From contig JAFWBF010000098.1 of assembly GCA_017507285.1 (NCBI GenBank), positions 1 through 5,390 on the forward strand: a DNA stretch of 5,390 nt, in the 5' to 3' direction. The stretch comes from Bacteroidales bacterium. GTDB lineage: Bacteria; Bacteroidota; Bacteroidia; Bacteroidales; P3. Under the pieces are notes generated by a model. That model was not told the DNA's origin. It was given only the letters and a program-made list of their open reading frames with translations, and ran no database searches. A program made the translations under genes and the position numbers. Below are positions 1-5,390 of the stretch, piece by piece. Each line of letters begins with the position of its first letter. Position 1 is the first letter of the stretch.

Positions 1-31
1 TAGTATGATTTATAAATTAGTTTTATTGTAT

Positions 32-57
32 AGGCATCAATGCCTTTCTGTTTTTTT
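32..57 (+). terminator. Weak rho-independent terminator-like hairpin, rightward
   Basis: AGGCA (32-36) pairs with TGCCT (41-45) around a TCAA tetraloop. Seven T residues follow at 51-57 after a short gap. The minus strand has no T-run after the hairpin, so it would serve rightward transcription, probably a gene ending left of the window. The stem is only 5 bp and the T-tract starts 5 bases late, so this is a weak call. Confidence 0.3.
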
Positions 58-276
58 ATATATACTATTTACGTCATAGTTTCAAATATTTAAAGTGTTT
101 CACAATTGGCATAATCCCAAAAATTATGCATTAATTTGTGCGAAACATACAATAAAATTTATTGTAGGACGTTTTTGTAGTTCGTCAAACCAAGGTGCTT
201 TGTCGGGCAAGGGTGAAGCGTGTTGGTACTTTGGTTTTTGCTCCACTCCTTGCACTTGCACCTCTTTTTTGTCATT

Positions 277-324
277 GCCTTGCAGGTGTACTCCGCTTAC
301 CATCATTGCAAGGCTTTTTATTTT
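277..324 (+). terminator. Inverted repeat with trailing T-run, possible rightward terminator
   Basis: GCCTTGCA (277-284) is perfectly complementary to TGCAAGGC (307-314). The 22-base spacer can itself pair weakly (GGT with ACC). TTTTTATTTT follows directly (315-324), which favours rightward termination. No rightward gene is recognised upstream, so it may instead be a structural element in a leftward leader or the relic of an older gene. Confidence 0.3.
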
Positions 325-480
325 CGTTTCATCTTTTCGTTCATTTTGTTTATAATTTCATTTACTTTGCATTGGCCTGTTTTTTTTAGAAAAACTACCT
401 CTGCCGTGTTGCGGCGCGGATGCCTATCGGCACCTCTTTCGCCTAATGTTTTATCTATTTCTTATTTTATTTTCGTGGTG

Positions 481-488
481 CAAAGGTA
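481..488 (-). promoter_or_regulatory. Leftward Bacteroides-type -7 box
   Basis: CAAAGGTA on the plus strand reads TACCTTTG on the minus strand. This is a full match to the TAnnTTTG -7 element and is identical to the one before the AraC gene (905-912). No TTTG sits 19-21 bp upstream, so the -33 element is missing or degenerate. Transcription would run left across 1-475, where I see no sure gene. It could serve a small RNA, the unannotated 60-codon frame at 124-306, or a gene beyond the left edge. Confidence 0.35.
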
Positions 489-537
489 ATATGTTTTTTT
501 CAATTGTCGTGCTGTCAATTTACGGTATTTTGCTGTT

Positions 538-571
538 CAAATCCGTTATTTACGACGGATTTGTACAAATC
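538..571. promoter_or_regulatory. Overlapping CAAATC inverted repeats, candidate operator
   Basis: CAAATCCGT (538-546) and ACGGATTTG (555-563) form a perfect 9-bp inverted repeat with an 8-bp spacer. The right arm is shared with a second perfect palindrome, GATTTGTACAAATC (558-571). CAAATC therefore occurs three times within 34 bp, in alternating orientation. The AAATCCG core is the same as in the direct repeats at 836 and 857. The cluster lies about 50 bp upstream of the leftward -7 box, so it may be an operator for that promoter. Binding by the neighbouring AraC protein is inference. Confidence 0.45.
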
Positions 572-831
572 AATCATTTTGAAGCATTGATAAGGCTTGT
601 GTAAAAACATGTATATCAAAAACTAAAAAAGAAAATAAATATTTGACGGATTCGGACAGCGCAGAAGGGTAAAAAGTGGCATTTCGGGGGCAAAAATGTG
701 ATGTTTTTGCTATTTTTAAATATTAATTTCTTGAATTTTTGGCATTTTCTACTTGTCATTTTCCGCAAAATATAATATTTTTTCCACCATTGGAAGAGGT
801 ATAATATATTATTTCACAAAGATTAATAGCA

Positions 832-869
832 GTCTAAATCCGCCCAAAGTCTGTCAAAATCCGTCCAAA
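832..869 (+). promoter_or_regulatory. Two 17-bp direct repeats, 21 bp apart: candidate AraC-type operator
   Basis: GTCTAAATCCGCCCAAA (832-848) and GTCAAAATCCGTCCAAA (853-869) match at 15 of 17 positions. They are separated by 4 bp, giving a 21-bp (two helical turns) spacing. The araI1/araI2 half-sites bound by E. coli AraC have the same arrangement: 17-bp direct repeats 21 bp apart. The second copy ends 12 bp before the -33 element of the promoter for the AraC-family gene, a position suited to activation. Autoregulation is the simplest inference. Confidence 0.6.
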
Positions 870-881
870 AGATTAAAGCTA

Positions 882-912
882 TTTGCCAAACAAATATTTT
901 TTTGTACCTTTG
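882..912 (+). promoter_or_regulatory. Consensus Bacteroides promoter of the AraC-family gene
   Basis: TTTG (882-885) and TACCTTTG (905-912) are separated by 19 bp. This fits the Bacteroidota primary-sigma promoter, TTTG -33 and TAnnTTTG -7. Transcription should begin a few bases after 912, leaving a leader of roughly 40 bases before the ATG at 960. The leader is A-rich with no Shine-Dalgarno sequence, normal for this phylum. Confidence 0.75.
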
Positions 913-959
913 CAAGCAACATAAAGAATTAAAAAAACAGATAAAAGTATAGATACAAT

Positions 960-1847
960 ATGGCAAAAAAAACATACTTTTTTGACGAAGATGTAAAAGA
1001 AAAGATGAAACTTTTTGACCTAAAAGGCAAAAATATTTTCCATGGAGATTTTGATCTTATAATGGACTTTTCGCCATATATAAGTCGTATTGTTTGGGGC
1101 AAAACCATGAAGCTACACGACTTTATGCTGGTATACGTAGCGGGAGGGCAATCGAAAATAGAATTGAATATGCGGGAATTTGACTTTCATAAAGGCTCTA
1201 TGTTTTTTTTGAACAAAAACTCTACCATACGAACATTGGAGGCAACTACCGACTATAGTCCCATTTCCCTTTCGTTTGATGCACCTGAACTCTTTGTCGG
1301 AACATCGCTTTTGAAAAGAGATATGGTATGTATAGAGAGATTGAATGAGGAATTACAATTGGCGGTGATGGGTATATTTTCGTCCATACCTAAGGTTGTA
1401 GCAACAGACAATCCACTACTAAACCCTTCTGTAAAAGGCTTGATAACTTCGCTACTTGGGATAGTAGAAGACACTGTAAAAGATAATAACCTTACAATAA
1501 CCGGCAAAAATTATAATGCTGCAAAAATATTGACGGATAATTTTTTCTACGAACTAAACAAACAGGATAGTCCTGTGCGAAACTTGCAACACTATGCCGA
1601 GGCTGTAGGCAAAAGTGTAGACTATCTGACCCGTGTGGTAAAAAAGGAGACCGGTTTCTCGCCTATGCATTGGATAAATCAGCGTACCATACGTTTGGCA
1701 CAGGTGATGCTTTGCGACAAAACGCAAAATTTTTCAATAAATCATATAGCCAACTTTCTTAACTTTGCTACAGCGGAACACTTTTCCAAACTATTTAAAA
1801 CCATAACCGGCATGTCGCCAACCGAATATCGCATAGGCAACATTTGA
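960..1847 (+). CDS. AraC-family transcriptional regulator
   Basis: This is a 295-aa DNA-binding regulator. The C-terminal domain (about residues 190-293) is a typical AraC/XylS double helix-turn-helix. The first HTH is near 208-229 (NLQHYAEAVGKSVDYLTRVV), followed by ETGFSP and a linker helix. The second HTH is near 258-280, and the family signature FSKLFKTITGMSPTEYR follows at 275-291. The N-terminal 180 residues include a beta-rich, cupin-like stretch (about 45-110), as in many Bacteroidota regulators that sense small ligands; no ligand can be assigned. The ATG at 960 fits: it is about 48 bases after a consensus promoter, and the leader is A-rich. The gene stands alone with a terminator 36 bp downstream. 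Upstream 17-bp direct repeats suggest autoregulation. Regulated genes cannot be named from this window. Confidence 0.93.
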   Translation: MAKKTYFFDEDVKEKMKLFDLKGKNIFHGDFDLIMDFSPYISRIVWGKTMKLHDFMLVYVAGGQSKIELNMREFDFHKGSMFFLNKNSTIRTLEATTDYSPISLSFDAPELFVGTSLLKRDMVCIERLNEELQLAVMGIFSSIPKVVATDNPLLNPSVKGLITSLLGIVEDTVKDNNLTITGKNYNAAKILTDNFFYELNKQDSPVRNLQHYAEAVGKSVDYLTRVVKKETGFSPMHWINQRTIRLAQVMLCDKTQNFSINHIANFLNFATAEHFSKLFKTITGMSPTEYRIGNI

Positions 1848-1882
1848 TTGCAGGCAACTGATGTTGGTTCAATAAAAAGATT

Positions 1883-1921
1883 AAGGCTTAATGTGCTGAA
1901 GAGCATTAAGCCTTATTTTTT
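1883..1921 (+). terminator. Rho-independent terminator of the AraC-family gene
   Basis: AAGGCTTAATG (1883-1893) pairs perfectly with CATTAAGCCTT (1904-1914) around a 10-base loop. Six T residues follow (1916-1921). It starts 36 bp after the TGA stop at 1847. An A-run left of the stem (1874-1878) might allow some leftward function, but rightward termination fits best. Confidence 0.85.
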
Positions 1922-1945
1922 CCCTAATACCATAGTGGCATTCGC

Positions 1946-2046
1946 AACCCTGCGGTTTAGGCATCGAAACTCCCATACTTAGGGGTCAAAACTATGGGAG
2001 TTACGGGTCAAAAGTATGGCACTTACGGGTCGTAACCCGCAGGGTT
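1946..2046. repeat. Nested inverted repeats (outer 10 bp, inner 10 bp arms)
   Basis: The outer arms AACCCTGCGG (1946-1955) and CCGCAGGGTT (2037-2046) are perfectly complementary and define a 101-bp unit. Inside lie the perfect arms AACTCCCATA (1968-1977) and TATGGGAGTT (1993-2002) with a 15-base spacer. The right outer arm also belongs to a small palindrome, AACCC-GCA-GGGTT (2034-2046). Neither hairpin has a T-run, so termination is unlikely. There is no transposase and no obvious target-site duplication. It could be a small non-autonomous palindromic element or a protein-binding structure. Confidence 0.6.
1978..2043. repeat. 22-bp tandem repeat, three units
   Basis: Three contiguous 22-bp units start at 1978, 2000 and 2022. 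Their shared core is TTACGGGTCAAAA followed by a TATGG block: TTAGGGGTCAAAACTATGGG, TTACGGGTCAAAAGTATGGC, then TTACGGGTCGTAACCC, which diverges after the core. The first two units differ at only a few positions. Read on the minus strand, the first two contain TAGTTTTG and TACTTTTG, which match the TAnnTTTG -7 pattern, but no properly spaced -33 is present. Confidence 0.7.
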
Positions 2047-2075
2047 AGGAACGGGAAGCTGTATGTAGGGCTGTG

Positions 2076-2109
2076 GCCTATGCGGCAGCCCCCCTTGTCG
2101 GGCATAGGC
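2076..2109. repeat. GC-rich 8-bp inverted repeat
   Basis: GCCTATGC (2076-2083) is perfectly complementary to GCATAGGC (2102-2109) across an 18-base, C-rich spacer. It coincides with the part of the 22-bp array where the GTTT anchor is missing. No T-run follows on either strand, so it is unlikely to be a terminator. Confidence 0.4.
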
Positions 2110-2189
2110 GTTTCGAAAACTGCTGTGGAGCGTTCCAAAAACTGCATCGGAAAGTGTCTAAAACTTGTTTTGCTCGTTTTATAAACACA

Positions 2190-2225
2190 TTTCAAAGTTT
2201 GGAACAGCTGTTTCAAAGTTTGAAA
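2190..2225. repeat. 12-bp direct repeat with internal palindromes
   Basis: TTTCAAAGTTTG occurs at 2190-2201 and again at 2211-2222, 21 bp apart. Between them lies the perfect palindrome AACAGCTGTT (2203-2212). The second copy extends into TTTCAAA-G-TTTGAAA (2211-2225), also palindromic about its central base. This is the best-conserved pair within the GTTT-phased part of the array. Confidence 0.55.
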
Positions 2226-2447
2226 TTAGTTTCACAAGCGTGCCTATGAGGTTTTATAATCGAGTTTACAAAGTTTTAGAGTCGGATATGTGAGGTTTAT
2301 GCAACGTGTATGGCGGCAGGGTGTGCCGGGTTGGAAGGGGGGTGTGGAGAGGTAAAAAACGAGGTGTAACAGTACTAAAACACACAAAGCCAATACAGTC
2401 TTGTTGTTTATACATATCACAAGCACAGATTGGCATACACATTACAA

Positions 2448-2495
2448 CCAAAAAAAGCTTGATTCTCTCATTCATGAGAATCAAGCCTTTTTTGG
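2448..2495 (-). terminator. Strong bidirectional terminator of the gldG/DUF4340-like operon
   Basis: A 20-position stem pairs 2448-2467 with 2476-2495, with a single A-C mismatch (2456/2487), around an 8-base loop (2468-2475). The core is GCTTGATTCTC / GAGAATCAAGC. The stem base consists of A-run against T-run, so both strands end in U-rich sequence (6 and 7 T residues). It lies 16 bp after the stop of the leftward gene at 2512 and should terminate that operon. It could also stop read-through coming from the AraC-family gene. Confidence 0.88.
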
Positions 2496-2511
2496 TTGAG
2501 ATATATAAATT

Positions 2512-3600
2512 TTATTTTGCTACATTGATATCTTTTCCCAGGAAGTAGCTTGCCGGCTGCAATATATTGTCAAACACGTAATATTGGATAAGCACGGTGT
2601 CGGAATTGTCCAATATGGCATAAAGGCGGTCCACATCGAATATCTCGGACAAGTCTCTTCCTTCCATCTCGGCAATAAGATCGGGATTGGTAAACTTGAC
2701 GTATGTTCGCAACGAGCGCACACGGTCGTTCATATCGGTAACGGTAAGTACAAATCCCGGTGGTCGTGAGAATGTTGTGTCCAGCTCTACCTTCGGAACT
2801 ACGGATGCATACTCGTCGAAGTTGAGGTTTGAAAACGAAGATAGCAACTGGGCCACCCTTGCGGTATCAAACTGAGGTGCCACGGTGTTGGTTTGCAACA
2901 ATCTCAAATCGAACGATTCGCCATTGCGTACCACCTCGAATGATTCATTTTGAGCCTGAGGTATTTCTACACGTACCGACTTAAGGTCTTGGACATCGCA
3001 GTGTACGATTTTTCGTGTACGCCATAGCGGTGGATTGGGGTTGAAACGCGGAGTAAGGAATCCGCGGAAGCCGGGTATATGCACTATGTAGGGCTCTTTA
3101 TCGCCATCGCGGAACATGTAGGTACCCATATTGTCTTGGGTTTCATTGCCCACATAATAGGTTCGTGTAAGTTTTTCGGAAGGAAACAAACGTAGCTTTC
3201 CTCCAAACCAATCTATAAGATATACTTTCTGATACACTTCGACTTTGATACTGCTTACCGAAAGGTTTTTGATAATATTGGGTACAGCAGTTCGATTTAC
3301 ATGCTGGCGTATACGCATTTCGTGCAGTGTTTCCAACAATATGTCTACCAATGGTTGGTTGGAAGCATACTGTTCGTTTACAAGCCAAAGGGTGTCGTCG
3401 TCGCCATAGCCTACACGCTCCAAAAGAAGGTTGACATCAAACTTGTTTGACAAATACAACTTGGTTACAGCATCAATATCTTCTACATGATAGTCTTGCT
3501 CTAATGTGGAAGATTTAGACATTGACCGTACAACGGCAAGTGCTACCAAACCCAAAAGCACCACCGTGCATATAATAACTATATTCCTCTTTTTCATCAT
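2512..3600 (-). CDS. Membrane-anchored DUF4340-like protein, GldG partner
   Basis: This 362-aa protein has a short basic start (MMKKR), one N-terminal membrane segment or uncleaved signal anchor (about residues 6-24), and a long predicted periplasmic domain. The middle carries features I associate with Bacteroidota DUF4340 proteins: YYVGNETQDNMGTYMF (148-163), VHIPGFRGFLTPRF (173-186), and WRTRKI (193-198). These proteins commonly sit beside GldG-type ABC transporter genes. Their biochemical role is unknown; an extracytoplasmic accessory role in the exporter is inferred. The gene starts 17 bp after the gldG stop, so it is almost certainly co-transcribed. Tandem ATGs at 3600 and 3597 make the exact start uncertain by one residue. 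The leader is AT-only apart from one G and one C and has no Shine-Dalgarno sequence. The family assignment is from memory of motifs, not from a search. Confidence 0.7.
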   Translation of the reverse strand: MMKKRNIVIICTVVLLGLVALAVVRSMSKSSTLEQDYHVEDIDAVTKLYLSNKFDVNLLLERVGYGDDDTLWLVNEQYASNQPLVDILLETLHEMRIRQHVNRTAVPNIIKNLSVSSIKVEVYQKVYLIDWFGGKLRLFPSEKLTRTYYVGNETQDNMGTYMFRDGDKEPYIVHIPGFRGFLTPRFNPNPPLWRTRKIVHCDVQDLKSVRVEIPQAQNESFEVVRNGESFDLRLLQTNTVAPQFDTARVAQLLSSFSNLNFDEYASVVPKVELDTTFSRPPGFVLTVTDMNDRVRSLRTYVKFTNPDLIAEMEGRDLSEIFDVDRLYAILDNSDTVLIQYYVFDNILQPASYFLGKDINVAK

Positions 3601-3617
3601 TTATAATTATTAATCTA

Positions 3618-5390
3618 TTAGTATTTCTTTTTATATCTGTTTTTGCGAACTATCATTATCACCACACCTGCAAGTATTACTATCACTATAGGTACCACGG
3701 TGTTTAGAACCTGATACATCGACCGATTTTCTTTTATTTTGGCTACATTAAGTTTGCGAATTTTTATCTCACGCGAACGCGACTCCATATAATCCTCATC
3801 GCCACAAAGGTAGTTGATAGCATTGAGTATAAAAGTTTTGTTGGCATAAAGGATATTTGTATATTTGTCGTATCCAAGAGGGTAAGGAAAGTTTTGCTTG
3901 TAGTTGAAAGCGTTCTTTATGATATCGCCATCCGATATTACTATCATTTTGTTTGGTTCGCCCTCGCTACGATAGCCCATTTCGGGTATTTCGGTAAACG
4001 AAGGTGCAAGACGGTTTTTCCAAGGCGACTTGAAAGAGCCTTCCAGTAGCACAGCTATAGGCAGATTAGATTTGTTAAACAGCCGTGGGTCGGGCTCTGT
4101 TTGTGCTATATTTAGGTCTACAACGGCAGGAGCATTCACCACACGCGAATATTCGGAAGTGGTAAGCAGCACTGTTTTGCGTATTTCGTTATCAATAATA
4201 TCTATACTGTTGACAAACTCTGTTTTTATCACATCAAGGTTTTTTACTATGGGATGTTTGGACAAAGGCACTACCTCCGGGAAATAATACCATGGTCGGA
4301 AACCTATCTGAGGATTGTTACCTACCGATCCGCCTGCCATAGGTATAGGCATACAACGTATGTCCATCACAAGGTTGGGGTTGATACGCACACCGTAGGT
4401 AAACATCATCTCGTCGAATCCCAATCCCAAATCGGTACGCATAGCCATGGCTTGGCTTCGAGTGGCCAAACTATCCATCTCTATATCCAATGCATCAACA
4501 AGCCACAACACTCTACCTCCATACATCACAAATTGGTCTATAATGTACAGGTCTTCGTCGCTGAAAGGCTTGGTAGGTTTGGGCACTACCAGTAGTTTAA
4601 ACTTGTTTCTAAAATCTATGTCGGTAGAATCGGTTGCACTTATCACCCTTTCGGTAAGGGCATTTACGTTGCCATCGAGGGTAATGTTTTCCATAGCGTA
4701 GTAGTCTGTAAGAGCCAGTTGTATATCATATATAGCGTGTCGTTCAAGCTCGCCATGGCCTTGAAGGAAAGCTATACGCTGTTTTTCGCCACGTCCAAGC
4801 CGGCGTATAGCGTCGGTAAGTGTATATTCCAACGACTGGATGGAGTTGTTTATCAGCTCTACATCGGACACATAGCTTTGTCCCAACAGCAATTGAACCG
4901 ATGTTTCCTGACCTTTAAAGAACACGTCGGCAGCAGGTATAACCAGCTGTTGCTTTATACCGTCGGGAGTTTTCAGTTCTATACGGCTTGGCTGTATACC
5001 CTTTTGTGCAAGTTTTTGATAGAATACTTTCTGTTCCTTAGGGTCGTCAAAATCAGTAGGATTTACAAACTCATATTCTATATACTTGTTATATGCACGA
5101 AATTGATTAAGCATCTCCTTGGTTTCGTTTTGCAAACGCACAAAATCGGGTGGAAGTTCGTTACCTTCCAAATATACTCGGACTAGTACTGTTTCGTCTA
5201 TTCCTTTAAGCAAACGTTTGGTGGCTTTTGAAAGTGTGTAACGCTTTTCGGACGTAAGGTCGAAGCGGACATATAGATAATTGCCTATTATATTCAGAAA
5301 AATAATAATGAAAATTGCAGCTATTACCTCAATGATATGCGAACGTTTAAGGCTGCGTTTTTGCTTACTTTCGGGATTCTTTTCTTTGAA
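3618..5390 (-). CDS. gldG: GldG-family ABC transporter auxiliary component, 5' partial
   Basis: The frame stays open to the right edge, giving 590 visible residues; the start lies outside the window. The first ATG-like codon inside (TTG at 5213) is not the start, because the 59 residues before it encode the conserved family N-terminus. These are a basic stretch, a membrane helix (about visible residues 19-41) and FDLTSEKRYTLSKATK (43-58). A large periplasmic domain follows with LQGHGELE (209-216) and a later VISDGD motif. A C-terminal helix (about 563-581) and a basic tail RKNRYKKKY end the protein. GldG acts with permease GldF and ATPase GldA in an ABC system needed for gliding in Flavobacterium. 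Homologues also occur in non-gliding Bacteroidales, where the substrate is unknown. The length is near the family's usual 560-600 aa, so little is missing. A gldF-like gene is expected just upstream. Confidence 0.92.
   Translation of the reverse strand, partial: FKEKNPESKQKRSLKRSHIIEVIAAIFIIIFLNIIGNYLYVRFDLTSEKRYTLSKATKRLLKGIDETVLVRVYLEGNELPPDFVRLQNETKEMLNQFRAYNKYIEYEFVNPTDFDDPKEQKVFYQKLAQKGIQPSRIELKTPDGIKQQLVIPAADVFFKGQETSVQLLLGQSYVSDVELINNSIQSLEYTLTDAIRRLGRGEKQRIAFLQGHGELERHAIYDIQLALTDYYAMENITLDGNVNALTERVISATDSTDIDFRNKFKLLVVPKPTKPFSDEDLYIIDQFVMYGGRVLWLVDALDIEMDSLATRSQAMAMRTDLGLGFDEMMFTYGVRINPNLVMDIRCMPIPMAGGSVGNNPQIGFRPWYYFPEVVPLSKHPIVKNLDVIKTEFVNSIDIIDNEIRKTVLLTTSEYSRVVNAPAVVDLNIAQTEPDPRLFNKSNLPIAVLLEGSFKSPWKNRLAPSFTEIPEMGYRSEGEPNKMIVISDGDIIKNAFNYKQNFPYPLGYDKYTNILYANKTFILNAINYLCGDEDYMESRSREIKIRKLNVAKIKENRSMYQVLNTVVPIVIVILAGVVIMIVRKNRYKKKY

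Larger units (their letters stand above)
1..881. other. Long intergenic region with regulatory signals, no convincing gene
   Basis: This stretch is AT-rich and broken by stops in most frames. The open frames on the plus strand in 95-489 encode Phe/Cys/Leu-rich peptides, as expected from reading the complement of A-rich DNA. The only hydrophilic frame is a 60-codon minus-strand frame at 124-306. It starts with two ATGs, resembles nothing I recognise, and is left unannotated. Elements I can support are hairpins at 32-45 and 277-314, a leftward -7-like box at 481-488, inverted repeats at 538-571, an AT hairpin at 690-710, and direct repeats at 832-869. Bases 600-689 and 720-830 show nothing definite apart from AT-rich sequence. 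Confidence 0.6.
1955..2385 (+). repeat. Degenerate ~22-bp phased repeat anchored on GTTT/GTGT
   Basis: On the plus strand, GTTT-like anchors recur at 2110, 2132, 2154, 2176, 2197, 2218, then after an 11-bp step at 2229, 2251, 2273 and 2295. Spacings are 22, 22, 22, 21, 21, 11, 22, 22 and 22. The 22-bp tandem units at 1978, 2000, 2022 and the GTTAGG at 2044 lie in the same phase, since 2110 minus 2044 is 66. GTGT anchors at 2306, 2321, 2342 and 2364 continue it less regularly. Anchors are usually preceded by AAA or GAG and followed by an A-rich block (AAAACTG in the 2110 and 2132 units). Units between 2066 and 2109 are GC-rich and lack the anchor. Confidence 0.55.
1922..2447. other. Convergent intergenic region between two terminators
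   Basis: This half-kilobase lies between the ends of two convergent transcription units and holds no credible gene. Short open frames (for example 2001-2216 and 2244-2426 on the minus strand, 2306-2548 on the plus strand) run through repeats and look like chance. Most of the region is occupied by a degenerate repeat with a period of about 22 bp and by nested inverted repeats, listed separately. Bases 2386-2447 show nothing clear. Confidence 0.7.

Noticed and set aside
124..306. 60-codon minus-strand open frame with hydrophilic product
   Set aside because: Short, not recognised, no clear ribosome-entry context, and far from the possible promoter at 481-488. Kept only as a possibility under the leftward-transcript finding.
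220..489. 89-codon plus-strand frame rich in Phe and Leu
   Set aside because: The composition is what the complement of A-rich DNA gives. There is no promoter or start context, and it overlaps a hairpin and the leftward -7 box.
690..715. GCAAAAA/TTTTTGC hairpin followed by TATTTTT as a terminator
   Set aside because: The stem is 7 bp with only two G-C pairs in AT-rich DNA, and no gene lies upstream. Chance occurrence is likely.
1986..2016. Minus-strand promoters from TAGTTTTG and TACTTTTG in the 22-bp units
   Set aside because: They match the loose -7 pattern, but there is no TTTG at 19-21 bp upstream and no gene to serve, and the match arises from the repeat itself.
2001..2216. 71-codon minus-strand frame in the convergent intergenic region
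   Set aside because: It runs straight through the 22-bp tandem units and palindromes. Its peptide is a translation of repeats, with no family resemblance.
1955..2385. CRISPR array
   Set aside because: The units are contiguous, degenerate and about 22 bp long. There are no identical repeats separated by unique spacers and no cas genes.
2306..2548. 80-codon plus-strand frame
   Set aside because: It crosses the strong terminator and runs into the 3' end of the DUF4340-like gene on the other strand; it is a chance frame.
4719..5186. 155-codon plus-strand frame
   Set aside because: It lies wholly antisense to gldG, whose protein is clearly conserved. The antisense product is Tyr/Leu/Phe-rich and unrecognised.
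5211..5213. TTG as the start of gldG
   Set aside because: The frame is open upstream to the window edge and encodes the family's N-terminal membrane helix and RYTLS motif, so the real start lies beyond 5390.

Overview
The window looks like a chromosomal segment from a low-GC member of the Bacteroidota, probably order Bacteroidales. Three things support this. The partial gene on the right edge is a clear GldG-family protein, a family typical of this phylum. The AraC-type gene is preceded by a promoter that matches the Bacteroides consensus (TTTG, 19 bp, TAnnTTTG). The starts lack Shine-Dalgarno sequences and sit behind A/T-rich leaders. No phage, insertion sequence, CRISPR array, tRNA or rRNA was seen.

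Layout. Bases 1-959 hold no convincing gene. They contain a weak rightward hairpin near the left edge, a larger hairpin at 277-314, a leftward -7-like box at 481-488, a cluster of CAAATC inverted repeats at 538-571, and a pair of 17-bp direct repeats 21 bp apart (832-869) just upstream of a consensus promoter (882-912). That promoter reads into an AraC-family regulator (960-1847), which ends at a hairpin terminator (1883-1921). A 0.5-kb convergent intergenic stretch follows (1922-2447). On the minus strand, a 362-aa single-pass membrane protein of probable DUF4340 type (2512-3600) lies 17 bp downstream of gldG (3618 to the right edge, 5' end missing). This pair ends at a strong, probably bidirectional hairpin at 2448-2495.

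How the parts work together. gldG and the DUF4340-like gene form a leftward operon for the periplasmic accessory part of an ABC-2-type exporter; the permease and ATPase genes would lie outside the window. The AraC regulator has no evident target gene here. Its 17-bp direct repeats have the same spacing as AraC half-sites, so autoregulation is the simplest reading. The related AAATCCG palindrome near the leftward box suggests a second regulated promoter.

The most unusual feature is the convergent intergenic region. From about 1955 to 2385 it shows a degenerate repeat with a period of about 22 bp, anchored on GTTT or GTGT on the plus strand, with occasional half-period (11 bp) steps. A nested set of inverted repeats and near-identical 22-bp tandem copies sits at its left end. 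I do not recognise this as a named element.
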